Shown here: positions 20,477 to 29,964 of the stretch, one piece after another | How positions within the stretch are numbered: the stretch's first letter is position 1 | Layout of the letters: each line of letters opens with the position of its first letter | Assembly: GCA_012032775.1 (NCBI GenBank) | Contig: JAAUQO010000009.1 | Span: forward strand, 1 to 58,159 | Direction of reading: 5' to 3' | Source of the DNA: Oscillochloris sp. | GTDB lineage: Bacteria > Chloroflexota > Chloroflexia > Chloroflexales > Chloroflexaceae | DNA length: 58,159 nucleotides | Position numbers and translations under genes: made by a program | The notes under the pieces: generated by a model | Database searches by the model: none | What the model was told of the DNA's origin: nothing | What the model saw: only the letters and a program-made list of their open reading frames with translations

Positions 20477-21499
20477 ATGCATAACCTGCTTGTTAGCGGC
20501 GGCGCCGGCTTTATCGGCGCGAATTTTGTCCACTACATGCTTGAGAAGTACGCCGATTACCGGATCGTCGTCTTCGATAAGCTCACCTACGCCGGTAACC
20601 CGGCCAACCTCGATCCGGTGCGTTCCGATCCGCGTTTCGCCTTTGTGCAGGGCGACATTTGCGATCTCGATGCAGTGCGCAATACCCTACGCGCCCATGA
20701 CATCGACACGATTGTGAACTTCGCAGCGGAAACCCATGTTGATCGCTCGATTATGCAGCCCGATGCGGTGGTTACAACCAATCTGAACGGCACCTGGGCG
20801 CTGCTGGAAGTTGCCCGTGAGTTTAAGCTGGAGCGCTTCCATCAGATCAGCACCGACGAGGTGTATGGCGCGATTCCGCTGCCGCAACGCTCGCGTGAGG
20901 GCGATCCGCTGGAGCCGCGCAGCCCCTACTCGGCCAGCAAGGCCGGCGCCGAACACCTGGTCTATGCGTATTTCATCACCTACGGCCTGGCGGTGACAAC
21001 CACTCGCGGCTCGAACAATATCGGCCCCTACCATTATCCCGAAAAAGCGGTTCCACTTTTCACCACCAACGCCATCGACGACCAACCGCTGCCGATCTAT
21101 GGCGATGGCCGGCAAATGCGCGATTACCAGTATGTGCGCGATCACTGCGAAGGGATCGATATTGTGCTGCATAATGGCACGCCTGGCGAGGTGTACAATG
21201 TCGGCACCGAAGTCGAGACGCCCAACATCGAGATGGCGCACAAGATCCTTGCTATTCTCGGCAAGCCGCACAGCCTGATCGCCCATGTCGCCGACCGCGC
21301 CGGCCATGATCGGCGTTATGCAATTGATTGCAGCAAGTTACGCGCCCTTGGCTGGAAATCGAAACATAGTTTCGACACGGCGCTGGAGCATACGGTGCGC
21401 TGGTTTGTAGACAATCAAGCCTGGTGGCGCCCGATCAAGTCCGGCGCATATCTGGAATATTATCGCCGCCAATATGTTGAGCGCGGCGACGCGGCGTAA
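20477..21499 (+). CDS. rfbB: dTDP-glucose 4,6-dehydratase
   Basis: Short-chain dehydrogenase-fold enzyme making dTDP-4-keto-6-deoxyglucose for deoxy-sugar synthesis (rhamnose and others). NAD site SGGAGFIGANFVHYML, active-site region STDEVYGAIP (Thr-Asp-Glu), catalytic pair YSASKAGAEH, and a nucleotide-sugar region NNIGPYHYPEKAVPLF. 340 residues. ATG at 20477 is chosen for its TGGAGGAG ribosome site. The next gene starts 5 bases after the stop, so a membrane glycosyltransferase is likely co-expressed. The other rml genes are not in the window. Confidence 0.93.
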   Translation: MHNLLVSGGAGFIGANFVHYMLEKYADYRIVVFDKLTYAGNPANLDPVRSDPRFAFVQGDICDLDAVRNTLRAHDIDTIVNFAAETHVDRSIMQPDAVVTTNLNGTWALLEVAREFKLERFHQISTDEVYGAIPLPQRSREGDPLEPRSPYSASKAGAEHLVYAYFITYGLAVTTTRGSNNIGPYHYPEKAVPLFTTNAIDDQPLPIYGDGRQMRDYQYVRDHCEGIDIVLHNGTPGEVYNVGTEVETPNIEMAHKILAILGKPHSLIAHVADRAGHDRRYAIDCSKLRALGWKSKHSFDTALEHTVRWFVDNQAWWRPIKSGAYLEYYRRQYVERGDAA

Positions 21500-21504
21500 A
21501 GTGA

Positions 21505-23726
21505 ATGCAGAATATGGAATTATCCGTCCCAACCGCCGCCCCGGTTGCACGTCTGCGTTGGCGCCGGCTCGCGTTGCGCGCCGTTGTGGTGATCGGTGTG
21601 TTTGCGCTGGCATTGTTGGTACGCCTGCAAGCGGTTGCCGCGCTGGACACCGATTACGACGAAGACGATTATCTGCGTGCCGGTCAGCTGTATGCCCAAC
21701 ATCTCGCCGCAGGCGATCTTGCCGGGGTTATGAACGAGCGGGCGAATTATGAGCATCCACCGCTGACGAAATTGGCCTATGGCGCGATCTTGCTTGGCTA
21801 CGGGCCACAAGCCTACGCTGAACCGGTTGAGGCGTTGCCCAGCGATCAATTGCCACGCCCCGGCACCGCCGCGCAGGTGCGCGAGTTCGCGCAGCCGTTG
21901 CGGGGTTTCAGTGCGCTTGTCGGCGGACTCACGGCCGGCGTGCTGGCGATCGTTAGTCCGCCGGCCGGTATCCTCCTTGCGCTGAGTAGCTGGCATGTGA
22001 AGTACACCAGCCAGGCCATGCTTGAGGCGTTGCCATGCCTATTTGCGACGATCTGCCTGCTGCTGCTGAGCCGTTCGCGGCGTAACGGCGATCTGCGGTT
22101 CTGGCTGGCGGCGCTCGCCCTGGGTTTAACGGCAGCCGGCACCTATCGTTACGCCGCCGGCGGATTCGCCGCCTTCGGCTGGATCGCCTGGCGAGCGCGT
22201 GTGTCGCGCAGCGCCGACGAACAGCCCTGGCGCTGGCTGGTGCTACCGTTCCTCTGGGGCGGCCTGGCGCTGCTGGTATTCTACACCGCCGATCCGGCGC
22301 TCTGGCCCGATCCGATCGGTCGCCTGCGCGAGTCGATCCTGTTTAACGCCGACTATTCAACCGGCGAGAGTGTAGCCGAAGCCGGTTTTCCCTGGTTCCA
22401 GCCGCTCTTCTGGCTGATCGGGGCGCTGCCGTGGAATCCCGGCCCGGCGCCATTGCGGCTCGATGGGTTTTTCGCACTCGCCGGCATGCTGGCATTGCCG
22501 AAGCTCTGGCGGGCCGGCGGCGGGCAGCGCCTGGTAGCGCTCTGGTTTCTGGCGAACCTGATCTTCCTCTTCTTCTGGCCGACGAAATGGCCGCAATATG
22601 TCCTCGCCTTGCTGCCGGCGATCTTTCTGGCGGCGGCCGAAAGCATGCGTACCTGGCCGGGATGGCTGCGCGATCGGCTGCGCTTCAGCCCGGTCGAGCG
22701 GCGCGAAATGCGCGGCGCGGCGTTCTGGCTCTGGCCGGCGGGCCTGTTATTGCTGGCGGTGGCGGCCTATCCGCTGATCCTCCAGATCGGCATGGCGATG
22801 AGCTATTTCCAGGCCCAGAATATCCGGGCCGGACAACTGGCTTTCTGGGAGGCGCTGCTGCGCGGCGCACTTACGCTGCCGGCGATGGAACGCAATCCGC
22901 TCAACTATTTCGGCCTCGGGCCGCTCTCGCAGATGAGTTGGATCGTGTTTCCATTGCGTTTCAACCTGATCTGGGTCGGCACAGTGCTGACACTTGCAAC
23001 CGTGCTCGGCCTGCGGCTGGCGGTGCTCTTGCAGCGGATCGGATTGCGGAGCCGGGCCGTCTGGCGGACACTCTTTATTCTGCCCTGGGCGATCCCCGAG
23101 TTTGTGGGCGCGCTGGTTTGGAATACGATTTTCGACGAAACTTCGGCGCGTTGAACAATCTGCTCGGCGCGCCGATCAAATGGCTGAGCGATCCCACGCC
23201 GCTGCTCGATTTCCGGCCGATCTTCGGCCCGATCGCCGCGCTGACCGCAGCGGTCGGCCTGGCACCGTTCGGCGAGACGATCTTTTTCATCGCCGAGGGG
23301 CTGAGTCAGCCGAAGGCATTCTGGGTACTGGTGCTGGTTGGCGTCTGGGTCTGCTTTCCGTTTATGCTGCTGGTAAGCGCGGCGGCGCTACGCACCGTGC
23401 CTGATGAATTGGTCGAGGCGGCCCAAATCGATGGCGCGGCGGGCTGGAACCTCTGGCGTTTTGTGGTCTGGCCGTTGATTGCGCCGGCAGTGCTGGCCGG
23501 TGCGTTGATTCGCGGCGCGCTGCTATTCAACGCCTTCTACCTGCCGCAACTAGTGATCGGCGAGAATAATGTCGAGCAGGTCGGCGCGATCCCGGTGGCG
23601 CTGATCGGCTACTTCGCGGCGCGCTACTCCGATTACTCGTTTGCCGCGCTGATCAACACAATCGTGTTACTGATCGCAATCGGCTTGATCGCGTTGTTTG
23701 TACGGCGGCAGACGCGAAGTTTTTGA
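21505..23726 (+). CDS. Fusion of GT39-like membrane glycosyltransferase and MalF-type ABC sugar permease, frame break at about 23140
   Basis: After correction, one protein of about 740 residues. Residues 1 to about 390 look like an integral membrane glycosyltransferase of the PMT/GT39 type: an acidic first loop (DTDYDEDDYLRAGQ), ANYEHPPLTKLAYG, DPALWPDPIGRLRES and many transmembrane helices. From about residue 400 the sequence becomes a MalF-like permease: first helix LLAVAAYPLILQIGMAMSYF, then RTLFILPWAIPEFVGALVWNTIF and the EAA loop ELVEAAQIDGAAGWNLW, which contacts the ATPase. The frame is continuous across the domain junction. The break lies later, in an A-run at 23139; adding one A gives FDENFGALNNLLG. 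The MalG-type partner is at 26357. No binding protein or ATPase gene is adjacent. Confidence 0.75.
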
Positions 23727-24016
23727 TTCGCCCGCAGCAAAGCATCCTTTTGGATCGTTTGGGCCACGTTGTTGCCAACGGGACAAACCCGAAGTGAATA
23801 CATTCTTACAGTGCGGTGTGCAACAATAACTCAAAGCAAATGAGCGTTCTGCTAGAATACAACCACACGCTTAGAATTGGCGCCTGTTGCGATTGTCTCA
23901 CGCATGTATCGCTACCGGCCGACGCAATTCCATCCAGATAAATCCCACATTCCGCACCGTCCATCTGCTGTGTGAGGCGATCCATAGTTGTGATCAGTCT
24001 GCTGGGGAGGTGCAAA
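23727..24016 (+). promoter_or_regulatory. Intergenic region with candidate promoter
   Basis: 290 bases without a gene. A weak hairpin (GTTTG...CAAAC, 23758-23785) follows the permease stop. TGCTAGAAT at 23850-23858 is an extended -10 candidate; the leader to the next ATG is about 155 bases and has no obvious structure. Confidence 0.4.
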
Positions 24017-24493
24017 ATGGCACATACAGCCTCGGATTCGACGATCACCGGCCGGCATTCGCTATCTGGTTGGGGCCTGCCGGCAATCGGCATCGCTGCG
24101 TTGCTCCTGGTTATCGTCGCATTGGGAGCATTCCCTTTGATCGGCCGCAACAGGCCTGATCTCGCGCCGCTCTCAACGCCGGAAGGTGTTGTCCAACGCT
24201 TCTTCGGCGCTGTGTACGGCGGCGATTATGTGGCCGCGTATGCCATGCTGAGCGTAGATGCCCAACGTGAAGTGACACTCAACGAATTCCAGCAACGTCT
24301 ACGCTACGAACGCGAGAGCGAGATGCGAATTGACACCGTTGCCATCCACACTGATACGGCCACAGTGACGGTGACGATCACGCATTTCGGCTCCGGCGGG
24401 CTGTTCGGCACGAATGAATGGAGCAATCGCTATGATTTGTTACTGGAACGAAGTAACGAGACATGGCTGCTAATGAGCGCTCCGTTCTGGTAA
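24017..24493 (+). CDS. Membrane-anchored protein with NTF2/DUF4878-like domain
   Basis: Not firmly recognised. 158 residues: a cytoplasmic N-terminus, one transmembrane helix (IGIAALLLVIVALGAFPLI, about 26-44), and an outer domain that starts PEGVVQRFFGAVYGGDYVAAYAML and ends RYDLLLERSNETWLLMSAPFW. That pattern, a helix with aromatic residues and a closing W-x-L beta strand, is typical of NTF2-like lumazine-binding or DUF4878 domains. GGGGAGG precedes the ATG. It lies 27 bases before the DUF5671 gene and within the permease cluster. Confidence 0.6.
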   Translation: MAHTASDSTITGRHSLSGWGLPAIGIAALLLVIVALGAFPLIGRNRPDLAPLSTPEGVVQRFFGAVYGGDYVAAYAMLSVDAQREVTLNEFQQRLRYERESEMRIDTVAIHTDTATVTVTITHFGSGGLFGTNEWSNRYDLLLERSNETWLLMSAPFW

Positions 24494-24520
24494 GTTGCGT
24501 CGCAAATGAGGAGGTGGCAC

Positions 24521-26341
24521 ATGGCAACGCACATGGTGCGCCGGCTCTATATATATGTCGCGGCTTTCGTCGGATTGCAGATGCTGTGTATCGGCAGCGG
24601 CGATCTGATCATCTTTGTGCTTGAACGCCTGATCAGCACCGCAGCCATGGGTGCATCCGGGATGTTGGCCCTGCGGCTGGGCGGCAGTGTGGCGCTGGTG
24701 CTGGTTGGGTTGGCGTTGTGGGCCGGACACTGGACCCTGGCGCAGCGTGATGCCCGTGAGCCGGAGGGCCGCAGTTCGGCGTTGCGCCGGCTTTATGGGT
24801 ATGCAGTATTGCTGGTGGCGGTCTTCACGGTACTCATGCAGCTTCAGACAGCCCTGCAAGTGTCATTGGCAGCGATCAGTACATCTCTGGCGACAGCGGA
24901 GTTGATCCGGGCGCTGGTTCGTACCCTTGTGGCAGCCATGGTCTGGCTGGCGCATTGGCGCATCTTCGCCACCGACCGGACTGAGGTAGAATGTTCCGGC
25001 GCAAATGCAGTGCTACGCCGTTGGTACCTGGTGCTCGTTCGCTGGGTAAGTCTGGTGATGGGGTCGGTCGGGGCGGGATTATTGATCCACGCTCTGGCGC
25101 AGCGCTTGATCTTCGGGGCTGCCGGCTGGCGCTGGCAACTCACGGAACCGACCGCCGGGTTGATCAGCGGCATAATCATCTGGATCCTGCACGAGATCTG
25201 GGCGCGCAAACTCGTGCAGGAGCCCGGCCCATTGCAGGCCGACGAATTACAATCGTCGTTGCGCCAGGTGTATAGCGCACTGGTACTGACGGTTAGCTTA
25301 ATCGCATTGCTGAGCGGATTGACGGCGTTGTTGGCGGCGGGAATCCGGACAATAGCGGGTGTGATTGGCTGGTTTGCTGCGTTTGCGACGGAGACACATG
25401 GAGTTGCCGCAGTGATTGTGGCACTCCCACTGCTGTTGTACCACCGTAGTCAACTGTTGGCGACGGCGGAGATCAGCGGGGCTGCCGAAAGGATCAACAC
25501 GGCGCGCCGGATAATTCTCTATCTGATGGCGGCGGTAAGCCTGGCGGCGCTTTATTTCGGCCTGAGCGGGATGTTCGGCATAGTGTTGCGAATCTGGCTG
25601 GGCGACGGCGTGATCCGAATGGTGTGGCACACCACATTAAGTTGGTATACTGCCACCGCAATCGTGGCCTTACCGGTGTATGCCGTTGTCTTCCGGCAAA
25701 GCGAACTGCTGGCGCGAAGCGGAATTGCAGAAGAACGGGTGATCAGCCGGCGGATCTATCTGTACGCCGGATTGCTCTTCGGCGTGATTGGCGCAGCAAT
25801 CAGCGGCACACGCCTGATTCAGCTGATGGTGGTCGCAATGATGGGCGAAGCCGGCAGCAGTGGGGCAGCACAGATCGGGCAGTTCGCCAGTTATACCGGC
25901 TTGAGTGTCCTGATCACCGTGCTCTACGCATTCCTGTTGCGACGGGCCGGCACCGTGCGCGAGACTGCCGGCGTCGGCACGACGATCGCGCTGGTGCTGG
26001 ATGCAACATCGAGTATGTCACTGGCGGCGGCAATCAGCCGTGAACTGCCCGGCGCAACCATCACGACCTGCGCAACCAGCGATTCGGCTGAACGGCGGGC
26101 TGTGCTTGCCGAGGCCGATCTGCTGGTAATAACCCTGGCCGAATTGCGTGATCCGACACTCGCGTCATTTCATGGGCCGTGTCTGTTGCTGGCGGTACCG
26201 CCGAAAGGCTTTAGCCTGATCGGCGCCCGGCGTGAAGGGCCGGCGTTACTGCGTGAGGCGGCACGTACGATTCGCCGTTTGTGCCTGTATCCCTTACCAT
26301 CGAATCCATCGGCAAATGTCGGCAGGCTCGCATTGGTGTAA
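24521..26341 (+). CDS. Polytopic membrane protein with about six DUF5671-like repeats
   Basis: 606 residues. Six units of about 75-85 residues, most opening with an R-R-x-Y word (RRLYIYV, RRLYGYA, RRWYLVL, RQVYSAL, RRIILYL, RRIYLYA). Each carries two to three hydrophobic helices and closes with a histidine or basic stretch (GHWTLAQRDA, AHWRIFATDR). This is the pattern of DUF5671, a Chloroflexi-rich membrane domain of unknown function. A soluble tail of about 125 residues follows. The ATG at 24521 is preferred to one at 24506, since the latter lies inside the GAGGAGGTGG ribosome site. It lies between the two permease halves; the link to transport is inferred from position only. Confidence 0.75.
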   Translation: MATHMVRRLYIYVAAFVGLQMLCIGSGDLIIFVLERLISTAAMGASGMLALRLGGSVALVLVGLALWAGHWTLAQRDAREPEGRSSALRRLYGYAVLLVAVFTVLMQLQTALQVSLAAISTSLATAELIRALVRTLVAAMVWLAHWRIFATDRTEVECSGANAVLRRWYLVLVRWVSLVMGSVGAGLLIHALAQRLIFGAAGWRWQLTEPTAGLISGIIIWILHEIWARKLVQEPGPLQADELQSSLRQVYSALVLTVSLIALLSGLTALLAAGIRTIAGVIGWFAAFATETHGVAAVIVALPLLLYHRSQLLATAEISGAAERINTARRIILYLMAAVSLAALYFGLSGMFGIVLRIWLGDGVIRMVWHTTLSWYTATAIVALPVYAVVFRQSELLARSGIAEERVISRRIYLYAGLLFGVIGAAISGTRLIQLMVVAMMGEAGSSGAAQIGQFASYTGLSVLITVLYAFLLRRAGTVRETAGVGTTIALVLDATSSMSLAAAISRELPGATITTCATSDSAERRAVLAEADLLVITLAELRDPTLASFHGPCLLLAVPPKGFSLIGARREGPALLREAARTIRRLCLYPLPSNPSANVGRLALV

Positions 26342-26356
26342 GAAAACGGAGATTAG

Positions 26357-27197
26357 ATGGCTCAGCGATTACGGCGCTTGGTTGGAACGTATCTGGAATT
26401 AGGCATCGCCGGCCTGTTTGTGCTCTTGCCGGTGCTCTGGATGCTGCGCCTGGCCTTGATGGCGGGATCGGCGGCCGGCCCGACGACGCCGCGCTGATCC
26501 CGCAACTCTGGACGATCGATAATGTACGGCAGGCATGGATTGAGCCGCGGGCCGGGATCAGTTTCGCGGCCCTGCTGCGCAACAGCCTGATCGTCGCCGG
26601 GGGCACAATGCTGATCGCACTGCTGACTGGGGCGGGGGCGGCGTATGGACTGGCGCGCTTCCGCTTTCCGGGCCGGCGCCCGGCGTTGCTGGCATGTCTG
26701 GCATTGGCGGCATTGCCGCCGCCGGCCTGGCTGCGCCGTTCTTCTTCTACCTGAGCAATCTGGGGATTCGGCAGTCACTGCTCGGCCTGATGCTGGTCTA
26801 CAGTGCGATCGCGGTGCCGTTCGCAATCTGGACATTGTACGCCGCCACCGAACAGGTGCCGCACGATCTTGAGGAAGCGGCAGCCCTGGAAGGTGCGCGG
26901 CCACGCCAGGTGTTCCAGACGATCACCCTGCCGCTGATCGCGCCGACACTTGCCGTCGCCGGATTTCTGGCCTTTCTGGTGGCATGGTCGGAGTATGCGT
27001 TGGCCTGGGCGCTGATCAGCGCCCCGCAGCAGATCACACTGGCGATGGCACTCTACGGCATGCGTACCGCCTCGCAAGTGAGTTGGAGCTTGCTGAGCGC
27101 AACGGCGCTGCTGGTAGCGATTCCGGTACTGGTGCTGTTTTACGGCCTGGGCGCCCGCGCGATCGACGGGCTTAGTTTCGGCGTGACCCGTGAGTGA
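26357..27197 (+). CDS. MalG-type ABC sugar permease, two frame breaks
   Basis: Inner-membrane permease subunit of a carbohydrate ABC importer, partner of the MalF-like domain at 21505. It starts MAQRLRRLVGTYLELGIAG and a first helix, has NSLIVAGGTMLIALLTGAGAAYGLAR, and the EAA loop DLEEAAALEGARPRQVF. Two breaks, near 26482 (C-run; AAGPDDAALIPQLW after correction) and near 26730-26745 (before APFFFYLSNLGI), each need one added base. The result is 280 residues, the usual MalG length. ATG at 26357 follows GGAGATTAG and lies 15 bases after the DUF5671 stop. Confidence 0.82.
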
Positions 27198-27281
27198 GGA
27201 GACAGGGTAGAGCCGGGCGGGTGAACGACGGGGACTACGCAGGTCAGACAGGCGGGGAAGCGCCCTGCTCACCGCCGCGCA

Positions 27282-27545
27282 TCACGTTTTGCGCTTCTCC
27301 AACCAGCGTAGCACCAGTGCGCCGCTGATCCAGAAAACCAGGCTCATGATCAGCGTGCCGGGCAGCGACACGGGCGGCACACCGCGACTATTGAGTGCAG
27401 CGGCACTGGCGGCAAGTGCAACCAGCACCAGGCAGATCACCCGCGAGCCGGCGGCGAGGATGTAGCGACTGAGCGCGCGACTACGCCGGCGGAGCGCCGG
27501 AATAAACTGGCTGAACACAATCAGGCTCAATACAATCCAGATCAT
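27282..27545 (-). CDS. Small membrane protein, 87 residues
   Basis: Unrecognised. Three hydrophobic segments (IVLSLIVFSQFI, VICLVLVALAASAAAL, TLIMSLVFWISGALVL) with basic loops and a KRKT C-terminus. The start is uncertain: ATG at 27545 begins just before the first helix, but an in-frame ATG at 27587 is possible and no strong ribosome site decides. It is convergent with the MalG gene. Confidence 0.55.
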   Translation of the reverse strand: MIWIVLSLIVFSQFIPALRRRSRALSRYILAAGSRVICLVLVALAASAAALNSRGVPPVSLPGTLIMSLVFWISGALVLRWLEKRKT

Positions 27546-27709
27546 GATTCTATTGTAGCGAAATTGAGCCGCAATATCGCGCAACATCGCCGCCAAATTC
27601 AGCGTTCAACCCACGGGAGATGCCACCCGTGACAGGAATGTATCGCGGCCCGACGGCATCATCTTTTCCGGTTGCCGATTCTGCGGCCGGGCCGCTCGTG
27701 AGCAAGATC

Positions 27710-28971
27710 ATGAATCGCTATGATGTGATTATCGCCGGCGTGGGGCGGCCGGGCTGAGCCTGGCCTACCAATTGATCAATAGTTCGTTGCCTGATCGCTC
27801 GATCCTGGTGATCGACAAGGGGAATAAGAACCGCAACGATCGCACCTGGGCCTTCTGGACCGATGAACCGACGCCGTTTGAGCAGATCGTCTACCGCTCC
27901 TGGGATTACCTGCATCTGGCGGATGACGACAGCGCGCAGCTGATCGATCTACAGGATTATCGCTATCAGGTGATCCGCGGAATCGATTTCTATCGTTTCG
28001 TCCACGATGCACTCAAGGCATGCCCAAATGTCACCCTGCTTCAGGCCACCGTTGATCGGATTATCGACGGCCCCGACGCAGCACAGGTTGTTGTCGGCGA
28101 TACGACCTATTCTGGCACATGGGTCTTTGACAGTATTTTTCGCCCGGCCGAGATCGTCGAGAGCGAGCGCCACCAGTATTTGCAGTTACATTTCAAGGGT
28201 TGGGAGATCGAAACCGGCGCGGATGTGTTCCGGCCCGAGGCCGCGACGCTGATGGATTTTCGGACGCCGCAAGAGGGTGAGACCCGCTTCTTCTATGTGT
28301 TGCCCTTCGCGCCAAATCGGGCGCTGGTGGAATTCACCGTCTTCTCCGATCAGCGCTTCAGCCACCAGGAATACAGCGAGGCGTTGCGCGAATATCTGGC
28401 CGAGGTGTTGAACGTTACCGAATACACGATCGTCGCCGAAGAACAAGGCGTCATCCCGGCCACCGATCACCCCTTCCCGCGGCGGGTCGGCGAGCATGTG
28501 ATGACGATCGGCACCAAGGGCGGCCGGGTGAAGCCGACAACCGGCTATGCCTTTGTTCGTATTCAGCACGACAGCGCCGCGATCATCCGCTCGTTGATCG
28601 ACCATGGCCATCCATTCAATGTGCCGGAAGACTCGCTGCGCTACCGCATGCTCGACACAATCATGCTGGAGATGATGGATCATTATGGCGCCGATCTCAA
28701 ACCGGTGTTCGCCACTTTGTTCGAGCGCAACCCGATCCAACGCATTTTCCGTTTCCTGGATGAAGAAGGCACGCCGCTGGAGAACGTACAATTGATCGCG
28801 ACGTTACCGCCTTGGCAGTTTATTCAGGTAGCTATTCAGTGGCAATTTAGCCACAACATGCACATGCACCCCTTTGCACGCCTGATCGACGTGCCGCATG
28901 ATCCGCACCCCGAACAGTACGATGCTGAGGGCGACTCCTGGTTGCATCTCGCCTCGCGTATGTTTCAATAA
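27710..28971 (+). CDS. crtY: Lycopene beta-cyclase, CrtY type, frame break at about 27740
   Basis: FAD/NAD-binding carotenoid cyclase that forms beta-ionone rings from lycopene (to gamma- or beta-carotene). It begins MNRYDVIIAG and continues AAGLSLAYQLI; then the cyclase motif DRTWAFWTDE, a FYVLPFAPNRALVEFTVFS region and GTKGGRVKPTTGYAFVRIQ, all characteristic of CrtY/CrtL. The frame breaks in a G-run at 27737-27740; adding one G gives GVGAAGLSL and 420 residues. It pairs functionally with the desaturase at 1044. A strong hairpin lies just after the stop. Confidence 0.88.
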
Positions 28972-28978
28972 AAATACT

Positions 28979-29023
28979 TTTTCGGGTTGTTGCGCAGGCT
29001 CGGCAGTTGCAACAGCCCGAAAA
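28979..29023 (+). terminator. Long hairpin after crtY
   Basis: TTTTCGGGTTGTTGC pairs with GCAACAGCCCGAAAA (15 pairs, one G-T). There is no T-run after it, so it is a terminator by position and stability only. Confidence 0.55.
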
Positions 29024-29186
29024 GGTTCGCCCCTTTTCCGCTTCTCGTTCGGAAGCACAAATACTACCCCCCACTAGTACCGCAACCTTTACCCAAACAA
29101 TACTGCAAGCTTATAGCTGGTTTATGATATTTTTGTAATACTACCAATACTCCTTGCGCACGATCCGCGCGCGTGTAGGAATCCGC

Positions 29187-29232
29187 AGCGACGACACCGT
29201 CCTTTTGTGTTTGGAACGGGTCGTCGCTTTTT
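29187..29232 (+). terminator. Intrinsic terminator or attenuator in front of the lipoprotein gene
   Basis: AGCGACGAC pairs with GTCGTCGCT, extended inward by CCGTCC and GGAACGG, followed by TTTTT. It ends 12 bases before the ATG at 29245, too close to be only the end of crtY (which has its own hairpin 160 bases earlier). It could attenuate 29245 and 29965. Confidence 0.75.
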
Positions 29233-29244
29233 GATGGAGCCAGT

Positions 29245-29961
29245 ATGCGGCAACTCATCTCAGCCTTGTTCACACTCACGTTGCTCGCGGTCGGAATGGG
29301 CATGGTCGGCGCCTGTAGCACACCGCAGGCCGGCGCATCGAACGACGCCGGAAACACCATTCTGACCTACCCCGCCGGCCAGGCGACTCCGACGGTCGGC
29401 CGGCCTGCTCCGGCCCTCGCCGCTCCTGCACTTAAAGCGCAGGATGTACTTGAAAGCTGGCAGGTCGTCGATCTGCCGGCCGGACTCCCCGGCGAAGTAG
29501 GTCGCTGGATCACGCGCGACGGCTACCTTGCGCAGGATGGCATTCAACCGGCGGCGAACCTCAGTTCACGCACCACGATGCTACTCAGCCCGCTGCCGGC
29601 AACCGAAATCTCGGCGGCTTTTTACGACCAGCACAATGGCACGGCCGGGCTGATCAGCAATGCCGGCGACCACGGCTTTTACCGCTTGCTGCTTGATCGC
29701 GGCACTGGAACTTTTAGCTTAGAGCGAGTTGTGGACGGTGTTGCAACCGTGCTCGCCGGTGGTACAGCCGTGGTCGGCGAAGATACGTGGCACACGATGC
29801 AACTGAGCGGCGGCGGTAATACGTTGATCGTGAGGCTTGACGGGCGCGAACTGGCTCGGATCACAGATGCGAAACCGTTGCCCGCCGGAAAGGTCGGCAT
29901 TATGACCCGCGCCCTGGGCGGGATCATGTTCGATCAGATCAGCCTGACAGAGGAGAACTAA
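29245..29961 (+). CDS. Lipoprotein with LamG/concanavalin-like domain
   Basis: Exported lipoprotein of 238 residues. The signal segment ends in the lipobox MVGAC (Cys at about 24). A low-complexity Ala/Pro linker follows, then a beta-rich domain from about 75 to the end, with DGYLAQDG, FYDQHNGTAGLISNAGDHGFYRL and IMFDQISLTE. This resembles the jelly-roll of 3-keto-disaccharide hydrolase/LamG proteins, probably carbohydrate-binding. The next secreted gene starts 3 bases after the stop, so the two form an operon. The presumed attenuator at 29187 lies in its leader. Confidence 0.72.
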   Translation: MRQLISALFTLTLLAVGMGMVGACSTPQAGASNDAGNTILTYPAGQATPTVGRPAPALAAPALKAQDVLESWQVVDLPAGLPGEVGRWITRDGYLAQDGIQPAANLSSRTTMLLSPLPATEISAAFYDQHNGTAGLISNAGDHGFYRLLLDRGTGTFSLERVVDGVATVLAGGTAVVGEDTWHTMQLSGGGNTLIVRLDGRELARITDAKPLPAGKVGIMTRALGGIMFDQISLTEEN

Positions 29962-29964
29962 TTT

